From a virus, in the IMG/VR virus record IMGVR_UViG_3300047393_000016, positions 1 through 37,905 of that record: DNA of 37,905 nucleotides, one strand, 5' to 3'. The notes beneath the pieces are model-generated. The model saw only the letters and a list, made by a program, of their open reading frames with translations, had not been told where the DNA came from and did no database searches. Below, in pieces: positions 18,638 through 25,149 of the stretch (its first letter is position 1; every line of letters starts with the position of its first letter). The position numbers and the translations under genes were made by a program.

Positions 18638-18645
18638 CAAAGTTA
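18638..18645 (-). promoter_or_regulatory. -7 promoter element fused to the upstream terminator
   Basis: TAACTTTG followed by CA on the minus strand, 19 bases before ATG 18619. It begins two bases after the T-run of the terminator at 18648-18676. No TTTG lies at the -33 position, which falls inside the hairpin. Confidence 0.5.
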
Positions 18646-18647
18646 AT

Positions 18648-18676
18648 AAAAAAAAAGCACCCCCTTTCGAGAGTGC
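18648..18676 (-). terminator. Strong rho-independent terminator with GAAA tetraloop
   Basis: On the minus strand GCACTCTC (18676-18669) pairs with GGGGGTGC (18664-18657) through a GAAA tetraloop, including two G-T pairs, followed by nine Ts. It ends the transcript of the 257-residue gene. Confidence 0.8.
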
Positions 18677-18703
18677 AATTAATAATTATTATGTTTTTAA
18701 GTA

Positions 18704-19477
18704 CTATAACTTATTTGAAATATCAGATAAAACATCCATTCCTTCATCAGTTAAGAAAAACGATGCTAATGCAGAATAAGCATTCTCACCAAATGGGATA
18801 GTAATAATTCTTCCACCATCTTTTCCTCCCCAATTTACAGTACGTCCATCTGTACTTAATCTAATAATATCTAGCTGCACTGCTCTAATAGCTATGTTTC
18901 TAAATTTAACAGAATCATCATTCATTAAAGAATTAAACTCCTTTGGATTTCTACCAGCATAAATCAGCATGTCTCTTCTTAATTCAGAAGATGTCATCGT
19001 CTCAACTTTACTTTTAAGTAAAACTCTTGCTATTGCCTCTAAGTCTTCAATTGGCATTTCTTTAACAGCTATCTGAGCCTCTAGTTTAAATGTTAATTCA
19101 TCATACTCTTCAGCTGCTTTTTCTTCTGCATCAAACTCAACATATATAGACTGGTTGTCTGGATGATAAACAGATAAAAATCTTTGTAGCTCTACTTGTT
19201 CTTTTTTTACTTGTAAAACACCATTCTCAAAAATAATAGGAGTTGAGATAGCATAACCATCTTGTTCATCAACAAATGGAGATGACTGGTTATCGCTCCA
19301 TCTTAAAGCTTTATTGCTTCTTGTCTCTAAATCAAAATAAAGAAGTGGTTTGCTTTGTGAGTGTTTAGAACGCAACATATAAGTAATTGGTGTTGCGTTA
19401 CCTTTTAAAAGATAAATTCTATCTTTAAATTCAAATTCTTTAGAAGGGACTTCCTTCTTTGCTACTGGTCTTGCCAT
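18704..19477 (-). CDS. Head-associated protein following the capsid gene
   Basis: 257 residues, first protein gene after the major capsid gene and tRNA cluster. The N-terminus is basic; residues 18-100 look beta-rich (YLLKGNATPITYMLRSKHSQ, LLYFD), and 120-215 are helical and acidic then mixed. A conserved-looking segment reads DGRTVNWGGKDGG. Genes at this position in crAss-like genomes encode head-associated structural proteins of unclear role. I do not recognise a named family. It is flanked by a terminator downstream and by TAATTTTG repeats upstream, so it may be an independently transcribed unit with the tRNAs. Confidence 0.55.
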   Translation of the reverse strand: MARPVAKKEVPSKEFEFKDRIYLLKGNATPITYMLRSKHSQSKPLLYFDLETRSNKALRWSDNQSSPFVDEQDGYAISTPIIFENGVLQVKKEQVELQRFLSVYHPDNQSIYVEFDAEEKAAEEYDELTFKLEAQIAVKEMPIEDLEAIARVLLKSKVETMTSSELRRDMLIYAGRNPKEFNSLMNDDSVKFRNIAIRAVQLDIIRLSTDGRTVNWGGKDGGRIITIPFGENAYSALASFFLTDEGMDVLSDISNKL

Positions 19478-19503
19478 GATTATATTATATTAAATTAAAA
19501 AAG

Positions 19504-19519
19504 CAAAATTACAAAATTA
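19504..19519 (-). promoter_or_regulatory. Two adjacent TAATTTTG elements
   Basis: Two consecutive TAnnTTTG matches (19512-19519 and 19504-19511) in the gap between the Leu tRNA and the 257-residue gene. No -33 partner is visible for either, and the region is very A/T-rich, so chance is possible. The leader after it (TTTAATTTAATATAAT) recurs with small changes upstream of the scaffold gene. Confidence 0.35.
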
Positions 19520-19538
19520 ATTTAACAAGATATTTAAG

Positions 19539-19620
19539 TACCAAAGATGGGACTCGAACCCATAAAACTCTAGTTTCTAAGACTAGGCACTCTTCCAATT
19601 CGTTTTTACGTCACTTTGGT
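19539..19620 (-). tRNA. tRNA-Leu (anticodon UAG), atypical
   Basis: Acceptor ACCAAAG/CTTTGGT is 7 perfect pairs. Anticodon stem CTAGT/ACTAG with loop CTTAGAA gives UAG, reading CUA. T arm ATGGG-TTCGAGT-CCCAT is perfect; discriminator A; CCA not encoded. Oddities: the variable region is only 6 bases whereas bacterial Leu tRNAs have a long arm, and 27 bases lie between acceptor and anticodon stems with no clear D stem. A near-duplication ACG-TAAAA-ACG occurs there. Position 37 is A where bacterial Leu(UAG) usually has G. It may be functional, divergent or decaying. Confidence 0.7.
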
Positions 19621-19624
19621 TTTT

Positions 19625-19699
19625 GTTTCAATAAGAAGACTTGAACTCCTATCTATAGGTTCGTAGCCTATTGTTTTATCCAATTAAACTATATTGAAA
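19625..19699 (-). tRNA. tRNA-Arg (anticodon ACG)
   Basis: Acceptor TTTCAAT/ATTGAAA, D arm AGTT...AACA, anticodon stem ATAGG/CCTAT with loop CTACGAA (ACG, decoding CGU and, if A34 is deaminated by the host, CGC/CGA). T arm AGGAG-TTCAAGT-CTTCT has one G-T pair. Discriminator would be C, unusual for Arg; CCA is not encoded. Four bases separate it from the Leu tRNA. Confidence 0.85.
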
Positions 19700-19702
19700 T
19701 TT

Positions 19703-19776
19703 GGGTGATACACGAGAATCGAACTCGCATTTTCAGAGACACAATCTGACGACTTAACCGTTAGTCGAATACCACC
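19703..19776 (-). tRNA. tRNA-His (anticodon GUG)
   Basis: Acceptor GGTGGTA/TATCACC, D stem CGAC/GTCG, anticodon stem TCAGA/TCTGA with loop TTGTGTC (GUG). Discriminator C73 is present as expected for His, but the base before G1 is T, so the usual encoded G-1 is missing. Position 37 is a pyrimidine (U), which is rare. CCA not encoded. Confidence 0.85.
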
Positions 19777-19781
19777 ATTTG

Positions 19782-19852
19782 TTACAATACCAAGACTCGA
19801 ACTTGGACAGACAGTGTCAAAAACTGTTATGCTACCATTACATCATATTGTA
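19782..19852 (-). tRNA. tRNA-Gln (anticodon UUG)
   Basis: Acceptor TACAATA/TATTGTA, D arm ATG...CAT, anticodon stem ACAGT/ACTGT with loop TTTTGAC (UUG, reading CAA). T arm CCAAG-TTCGAGT-CTTGG is perfect. Discriminator A; CCA not encoded. Five bases from each neighbouring tRNA. Confidence 0.9.
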
Positions 19853-19857
19853 TTTTG

Positions 19858-19930
19858 TCGCATAGGCAGGACTCGAACCTGCAATCTCCCGCTTCCAAGG
19901 CGGGCACGTAACCAATTTTGTCACTACGCG
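19858..19930 (-). tRNA. tRNA-Pro (anticodon UGG)
   Basis: Acceptor CGCGTAG/CTATGCG with one G-T pair, anticodon stem CCCGC/GCGGG with loop CTTGGAA (UGG), T arm GCAGG-TTCGAGT-CCTGC. The D stem is weak. Discriminator A; CCA not encoded. Position 37 is A where bacterial Pro tRNAs normally carry G (m1G37). It starts four bases after the T-run of a terminator. Confidence 0.9.
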
Positions 19931-19934
19931 AAAT

Positions 19935-19960
19935 AAAAAAGCCACCCTAAATGGATGGCT
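19935..19960 (-). terminator. Terminator directly upstream of the tRNA cluster
   Basis: AGCCATCC (19960-19953) pairs with GGGTGGCT (19947-19940), loop ATTTA, then five Ts. It lies between the promoter at 20067-20097 and the first tRNA with no promoter visible in between, so the tRNAs would need read-through, unless the hairpin acts in processing. Confidence 0.75.
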
Positions 19961-19990
19961 CTAATTTTAAATATGTTTTATTTTACAATA

Positions 19991-20062
19991 CTACACACTA
20001 GTTCCACCCAAGATAATATCTTGTTGCGGGTGACGTAGAATATTGATGTTTGTATTTTTCAT
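19991..20062 (-). CDS. Possible 23-residue peptide
   Basis: An ATG at 20062 lies 5 bases after a full Bacteroidota promoter and opens a 23-codon frame to TAG at 19991-19993 (starts MKNTNINILRHPQQ, ends GGTSV). If transcription starts near the ATG, the mRNA would be leaderless or nearly so. The coding span contains a 15-base palindrome (CAAGATA-T-TATCTTG) flanked by CACC and GGTG, so the region may be a structured RNA instead of, or as well as, a coding one. The same frame is open further upstream, but that part spans a terminator and promoter and is not credible as protein. Peptide status is uncertain. Confidence 0.3.
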   Translation of the reverse strand: MKNTNINILRHPQQDIILGGTSV

Positions 20063-20066
20063 AGTG

Positions 20067-20097
20067 CAAATATACAACTTTATTTTTAATAAACAAA
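20067..20097 (-). promoter_or_regulatory. Best-consensus promoter, upstream of peptide/tRNA locus
   Basis: TTTG (20097-20094), exactly 19 bases, TATATTTG (20074-20067), then CA. This is a full match to TTTG-N19-TAnnTTTG. The TTTG is formed from the end of the T-run of the preceding terminator. Confidence 0.7.
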
Positions 20098-20126
20098 AAA
20101 CCACCAAAGCCAAAGCCTCAGTGGTT
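20095..20126 (-). terminator. Hairpin terminator between two promoters
   Basis: AACCAC (20126-20121) pairs with GTGGTT (20104-20099) around a 16-base loop, and four more Ts follow. The loop holds a repeated GGCTTTG. It would end any transcript from the promoter element at 20163-20170 after roughly 60 bases. Confidence 0.6.
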
Positions 20127-20162
20127 AAAAAAAAGAGAGTGTAAAGCACCAACAGTACACTA

Positions 20163-20170
20163 CAAATATA
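20163..20170 (-). promoter_or_regulatory. -7 promoter element after the capsid-gene terminator
   Basis: TATATTTG on the minus strand, just after the T-run of the capsid-gene terminator. Eighteen bases upstream is TTCG, one mismatch from TTTG. The predicted short transcript contains GTGTA...TACAC and then the terminator hairpin at 20095-20126. Confidence 0.45.
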
Positions 20171-20175
20171 CAAAC

Positions 20176-20202
20176 AAAAAAGGTAAACCGAAGTCTACCT
20201 TT
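20176..20202 (-). terminator. Terminator of the capsid-gene transcript, UUCG tetraloop
   Basis: Ten pairs (20202-20193 with 20088-20079 of the 201xx block, i.e. AAAGGTAGAC/GTTTACCTTT with one G-T pair; second arm at 20188-20179) close a C(UUCG)G tetraloop, followed by Ts. It starts 27 bases after the capsid-gene stop. Confidence 0.85.
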
Positions 20203-20228
20203 AATGATATTAATAAACAAGTTATTAA

Positions 20229-21590
20229 CTATTTCAATAACATGAAGTTATTTGCACCTAAAACAACCAAAGCTCTTTCAGATAAGAAGTTAACTTGCAT
20301 AGCATCCAATTCAGAATTAGAAGCACCACCAGCAGATCCTACGATCCAAGATTTGTATTTTCTATCTTCTGTTTCAGATTTTCTGTAACGAGTATGTAAG
20401 AAAGGACGTTTAGCGTTTTTACCAAGAACTTGATCGTAAATTGTCATTGTTCCAGCTGGAACTAATACACCATCGATGTCAGAGATAGAACCTCTAGTTG
20501 TTGCATCGTTAAGGTATTTCCAATCTGTTTTGTAAAAATCGTAACCTAAGTTAAATCCTTTGAATCCAAGATTTAAAGCCATGTCTTGTTCGTTGTCAAA
20601 CAATCCGTAAGAAGCTCCGCTTGAACCGAAGTTATTTTGAGCAGCTAATACAGTGTCAATCTCGAAAGATGTTTTTCTGTTTACAAACAATACGTTTTCT
20701 TGAATAGCTCCTTCTTTATCTAATACCTTGATGATATTTTCTAAGTCAACTCTTTCAGTAATAGCACCAGATCCTACATTTCCTCTATTTGCAATTTCAT
20801 AGAAAAGACCTTTAGTTCCTTTGTATCCAGCAGAAGCAACAGCAGATCCAGCAACAGCAGGTTCTCCTTCTACCATAGACATTTCTAAGTAATCTTCAAA
20901 ACGTAAACGAGTTTCATGCTCAGATTTCAAATACCAAAGGTATCCAGAAGCACCATTTTCAGTTGAAACTTCAATCCAACCAACTTGAGCCATATCAGAA
21001 CCATTAACCTCGTATTTATCTTTGATGATAATTGGGTTAGTTTCTAAGATGTCAGACTGAGCCTCTAAAGATCCAGACATTCCGTTAGTTCCTTTTTTGA
21101 ATTCAGAACCATAAACGAATACTTTTAATGCACTTGCAACTGAACTTACAGCAGCTAAATCAGCAGCGCTATAAGGAGCAACTGTAATTGTAACACCATC
21201 AACATCAATACCAGTTACTAAAGCTTTAACAGTAATAGCACCATCATTGATTACGATAGTTTGGTTTAAACGTACAGAGTGAGCAGCTGTAAAAGTAATA
21301 GTAGAAGCACTAGCTTTAGTTGCAGTTCCAAATACGTGAAGACGACCTTGTTCTGTCCATTTAATTAAGTCAGATGTAGAAGGCATTTCAGCACCTACTA
21401 GACGTAAGAAAGAAGCGATAGAACGATTTCCAAATCTCTCGAATTCTTTTTCGTAAAGATCTGGTAATTCATGTGACAAAAAGTCAAATGTACCTACGTA
21501 GTTAGTAGATAATGTAGCTTTAACTGGAGCTGGAGTTAAATTAGCAGCACCAGTAATAGCATTAGTTGAAAAATTTACAGCTTGAGCCAT
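20229..21590 (-). CDS. Major capsid protein
   Basis: 453 residues, directly after a Glu-rich scaffold-like gene and followed by a strong terminator, as expected for a highly expressed capsid gene. The N-terminal segment (FDFLSHELPDLYEKEFERFG followed by NRSIASFLRLVGAEMPSTSD) is the type of sequence seen at the start of capsid proteins of crAss-like phages. The remainder is mixed alpha/beta with a central inserted beta segment (about 88-160). Codon use differs from neighbours: 8 of 15 Arg codons are CGT, matching the phage-encoded tRNA-Arg(ACG), while the phage otherwise favours AGA. Upstream leader is A/T-only with no Shine-Dalgarno. Confidence 0.85.
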   Translation of the reverse strand: MAQAVNFSTNAITGAANLTPAPVKATLSTNYVGTFDFLSHELPDLYEKEFERFGNRSIASFLRLVGAEMPSTSDLIKWTEQGRLHVFGTATKASASTITFTAAHSVRLNQTIVINDGAITVKALVTGIDVDGVTITVAPYSAADLAAVSSVASALKVFVYGSEFKKGTNGMSGSLEAQSDILETNPIIIKDKYEVNGSDMAQVGWIEVSTENGASGYLWYLKSEHETRLRFEDYLEMSMVEGEPAVAGSAVASAGYKGTKGLFYEIANRGNVGSGAITERVDLENIIKVLDKEGAIQENVLFVNRKTSFEIDTVLAAQNNFGSSGASYGLFDNEQDMALNLGFKGFNLGYDFYKTDWKYLNDATTRGSISDIDGVLVPAGTMTIYDQVLGKNAKRPFLHTRYRKSETEDRKYKSWIVGSAGGASNSELDAMQVNFLSERALVVLGANNFMLLK

Positions 21591-21612
21591 GTTTGTTGTT
21601 TTATTTTAATTA

Positions 21613-22677
21613 TTATTTCCTTTTTCTTATTTTTATTCCACTTTCAAAATCATCGTTTGAAATCAATCTCATTTTAGGTCCATCACCTTTTTGACTTACA
21701 TCCTTGTTATCTCTTACAGACATGCTTATATTCTTAGCGTCTTTTATAACATTATCAGTAGCATCTGACTTACCTTGCTCGTAAAAGAACTTAGCAAATC
21801 CATCTGGATCCCTAAACATAGCTAAAGATTTATGATATTGGTGTTCGTCTTTTAAAAACCCGTTTTCGTCTAGGTGTTTCGCAATAACTTTACTAATATC
21901 TGACTGGGCATTTTTAGTTTCTAGCACATCACTAGGTTTAAAAACCTGTTTCTTATCTCCTAGATTAAACTCAAAACCTTTGAATTCACTATTAAACAAT
22001 CTATTGGTTTTATCTAAAAACACTTCCGTCTTTCTTTGAGCAGATTCATTATCTTTCTTTGAACTCTCAGTGTATTCTTGATAGAAATTAAAAGCTTTTT
22101 TATAATCTTCAGAAACTTCAGTATACCCAGACCCTAGATCTACCTTGTATTGTTCCTTCAAATCATTTAAATAACCTTTAGCTCTAAACAATTCTTCTTT
22201 TAACGCAACCTTTTTCTTCTTAATTTCTTTATCGTCATCAATATCTTCATCATAAGAATACTCTTCTTCTAATAGATATGCAATGTCATCATCATCAAGA
22301 TGAGGTTTTGTTTGTTTGTAATATTCTTTAAGAATCGTAGAGTCATTTTCAGAACTCCAATCCCTATTTATCTTTAAATAGTTGTCAACACCAAACTCCA
22401 TTAGTTTTTTAATGTCCTCTGGTAACTCAGCCTTTTCTTTTTGAGTAAGAGCTTCGTCTAGTGACGTATATTCTTTTTGATACCTTTCTTTTAAGTAACT
22501 TAACACTCTGGCATCATCAATATCTAAAGGAACTTCTTCAATTACTTCTTCGATAACTTCTTCGTTAACCACTTCTTCGTTTACAACTTCATCAACAGTT
22601 TCTTCTAAAACAATTTCTTCAGTTGATTTTTGTGACTCTTGTTCGTCACCTAATACTTTAAAAGTAAATCCTTCCAT
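21613..22677 (-). CDS. Scaffolding/head assembly protein
   Basis: 354 residues. Residues 18-50 are extremely acidic with tandem EEV/NEEV/IEEV repeats; the rest is helical, charged and rich in Glu, Lys and Asp, and the C-terminus is basic (GIKIRKRK). This acidic-helical plan with a basic tail, placed between portal and capsid genes, is characteristic of phage scaffolding proteins. No protease signature is visible. It has its own promoter, in the 44-base gap after the portal gene, so scaffold and capsid can be expressed above the level of the packaging genes. Confidence 0.65.
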   Translation of the reverse strand: MEGFTFKVLGDEQESQKSTEEIVLEETVDEVVNEEVVNEEVIEEVIEEVPLDIDDARVLSYLKERYQKEYTSLDEALTQKEKAELPEDIKKLMEFGVDNYLKINRDWSSENDSTILKEYYKQTKPHLDDDDIAYLLEEEYSYDEDIDDDKEIKKKKVALKEELFRAKGYLNDLKEQYKVDLGSGYTEVSEDYKKAFNFYQEYTESSKKDNESAQRKTEVFLDKTNRLFNSEFKGFEFNLGDKKQVFKPSDVLETKNAQSDISKVIAKHLDENGFLKDEHQYHKSLAMFRDPDGFAKFFYEQGKSDATDNVIKDAKNISMSVRDNKDVSQKGDGPKMRLISNDDFESGIKIRKRK

Positions 22678-22705
22678 TATATTAAATATTAAATTAAATT
22701 TTTTG

Positions 22706-22735
22706 CAAAGTTATGAATATTTTAAATATCACCAA
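22706..22735 (-). promoter_or_regulatory. Promoter for the scaffold and capsid genes
   Basis: TTG (22735-22733), 19 bases, TAACTTTG (22713-22706), then CA. It fits the flavobacterial TTG-N17-23-TAnnTTTG pattern. It overlaps the last codons of the portal gene and is followed by an A/T leader before the scaffold ATG. Confidence 0.65.
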
Positions 22736-25148
22736 GCAAGCTTTCCATATCCATTAAATCTTCATCATCTTCATCATCCTCAAAGTCTATTGCATCTTCG
22801 TCTTTAGCTCTTTGATTAATCATTTTTGATTGCTGAGTAGCTTGTAACTTAGTCCTTTTATCTTTTCTGTCTTCTCTGTCTTTTTCCTTTCTTTCTAGAG
22901 AAACTAACTCACCTTTTTTTACATCGGCTTTAATACCTTGTTCAAGTTTTATTAATTCAGACTTCAATTGAAATTCGATTTGCATCTTTTCCATTTCGTT
23001 CTGATGCTTCAATTGTTCTAACTGGCTTTCAGATTGAGATTCTGCTTGAATCAATTGTAATTTAGACTGAGAAGTTGATTGAGCTAATTGAGCTTGAGCT
23101 TGTGCTTGTGCCTCATAGTTCTTCTTTTGATTTTCTTGGTCTTTCTCCTCTTTCTTTAATTTCTTAACTTTAAGTAATTGAGAAGCTATTTTAACATTCT
23201 TAACGTTTCTAATGTCTATTGCATCATCAATATCTATCTTACCAGCAGAAAGTGCGGCTTGTATATTCTGATTAAGCATCATTGTCTCTTCTTCATCTGG
23301 CATTAACTCTATGTAAATACCAAAATTGTATAAGTGAAGATCTTTTATTTTTTCTATAGTCTCCATAGAACTACCTCCAATCATATTTGCAAAGTCTTCT
23401 TTCATATCAGAATACTCTAACACGTCAGACATTCTATAGCAAATACACTCAGCTAATCTTCTAGTTGTAAAAATACCACTTTGCAAAATGTGTCTTGTAG
23501 CTGTATTTGAATTTAAAGCAGCTAATTTTTGAGTTCCAACTAAACTATTCTCATCTGGCATACTACCATCTCTAGCTTCGTTCAATCCAGTTACTGCCCT
23601 AATCATACCAACGTATTGATTATACATTCCTATAAGAGATTGTATCTTTCCATTTGCTCCAGACGCAGTTAATTCTTGAACTGGTATTTTACCATTATTA
23701 AACTCTCCGTCTTCAGTAGAGCTTCTACCTATTACACTACCAGTTTGGAAATATAAATTTAAAGCCTCTTCTGGAGTATATGTCATTCCATTACCAAGAT
23801 TAATAGAGTTTAATCCATCAACATCTATGTATACACCATCTGGTTTCATACTAGATATTACTTGCTGTAACTTTAAATGTGTTAATTGTATTTGATCTGC
23901 AAAAGGAATCATTCTTTTAACTAAAGAGTCAATAGATCCTCTATACATTCTAGGAGCTGAAACAACATAGGGAGCATAAACTTTAGATATAGAAGACTTT
24001 GGTCTAACCATATTTTTCATTATATCCCACTTCAATATGTAGTTAGTTCCCAAAACAAGAACTCCTTCAAACCAAACGTCTATTCTTTTTGATAATTTCT
24101 CAAATTGAGCGTCATTTGCTTTTGGCCCTTGAAAAGAATCGTCTCTTTTTATTACTTTTTCACCACCATTATTGTTTTTCTTTTTCTTGTATACAATACT
24201 GGTATCTGTTTTAAATGCAAAGAATAATAATGAAACACCTTCGGTAGATATGTTTGCGTTATTTCCCCCTTGGACATTTTGATAGTTGTCAAACTGAGAA
24301 GATAATTTTGATATTTCTTTTATATCTTCTTGAGTTAAACTAGGATTTATTTTTTTTAATTCTGTAATGTTAACGTTTTTTACTTCTCCAAAGTAATAGC
24401 AATCTTGAAAAGTAGGGTCTTCCGTTGGAGACCAAATCATATTTGCTGGATCACAGTACTCTATAGATATTCCATTATGAGTATCAAAAGAATGTTTAGC
24501 TGCTGAAACACCAAGAACTGTTGCGTCTTCATCAATCCTTCTTTTAATTAAGTCGTAATTGTTTAGTTTAAAAACATTGTCTATAGCTTTTTCCTCAACA
24601 ACTTCTATCTCATCTTTATAGAATTCCATATGAAGATCTAATTCCTGTTTATTTCCAGGCATTTCTTCTTCTGGTATTGGATACATATCTAACTTTAAAA
24701 GTTCTTTAGCATCTTTTAAAATCTTCTTCCCATATACGGCTTTTTCTAATTGAAATTTGTACTCTCCTTTTTTAATTGAAGACATACTATCTATAGCTTC
24801 TGCTTTAACTTCATATTGTCTACTAGACATTCCGTTTACAACTATATCTACAAACTTAGGTATAATAGGCACTGGAGTCCAATCTACATTAAGATAAGAT
24901 ATGTCTCCATTGACACTCATTTCTTTCTTGTATTTCTGAACAGACTGCTCTCCTTTTGCGTATAATCTTAACTTATGATAATGATCTCTATTAGTGTAAA
25001 ACCTAGATCCATTAGATGCTGTTTTTCTAAACCATTCTGATTGAATAGCATGAGCTACATTTCTACCATATTCTTCACTTAATTTAGTTGTGTCATCCGC
25101 CAACTGATCTGGAAAATAAACATTAGGTAATGAAAAGTCTTTAGTCAT
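22722..25148 (-). CDS. Portal protein
   Basis: 808 residues, immediately after TerL (1-base gap). The N-terminal region includes VDWTPVPIIPKFVDIVVNGM near residues 88-107, a segment I recognise from crAss-like portals. The central part has wing/stem-like alpha/beta sequence and NEARDGSMPDENSLVG near 525-540. Residues ~660-780 form a long Gln/Glu/Lys-rich coiled coil with AQAQAQAQ and QLEQLKHQNEMEKMQ repeats, and the C-terminus is a run of Asp/Glu. Size (about 800) fits the family. The portal forms the dodecameric DNA channel at the capsid vertex. Confidence 0.8.
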   Translation of the reverse strand: MTKDFSLPNVYFPDQLADDTTKLSEEYGRNVAHAIQSEWFRKTASNGSRFYTNRDHYHKLRLYAKGEQSVQKYKKEMSVNGDISYLNVDWTPVPIIPKFVDIVVNGMSSRQYEVKAEAIDSMSSIKKGEYKFQLEKAVYGKKILKDAKELLKLDMYPIPEEEMPGNKQELDLHMEFYKDEIEVVEEKAIDNVFKLNNYDLIKRRIDEDATVLGVSAAKHSFDTHNGISIEYCDPANMIWSPTEDPTFQDCYYFGEVKNVNITELKKINPSLTQEDIKEISKLSSQFDNYQNVQGGNNANISTEGVSLLFFAFKTDTSIVYKKKKNNNGGEKVIKRDDSFQGPKANDAQFEKLSKRIDVWFEGVLVLGTNYILKWDIMKNMVRPKSSISKVYAPYVVSAPRMYRGSIDSLVKRMIPFADQIQLTHLKLQQVISSMKPDGVYIDVDGLNSINLGNGMTYTPEEALNLYFQTGSVIGRSSTEDGEFNNGKIPVQELTASGANGKIQSLIGMYNQYVGMIRAVTGLNEARDGSMPDENSLVGTQKLAALNSNTATRHILQSGIFTTRRLAECICYRMSDVLEYSDMKEDFANMIGGSSMETIEKIKDLHLYNFGIYIELMPDEEETMMLNQNIQAALSAGKIDIDDAIDIRNVKNVKIASQLLKVKKLKKEEKDQENQKKNYEAQAQAQAQLAQSTSQSKLQLIQAESQSESQLEQLKHQNEMEKMQIEFQLKSELIKLEQGIKADVKKGELVSLERKEKDREDRKDKRTKLQATQQSKMINQRAKDEDAIDFEDDEDDEDLMDMESLLGDI

Positions 25149-25149
25149 A

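Noticed and set aside
19991-20173. 60-codon frame on the minus strand upstream of the tRNAs
   Set aside because: The first 37 codons run through a terminator hairpin and a promoter. Only the last 23 codons, starting after the promoter, are kept as a tentative peptide.
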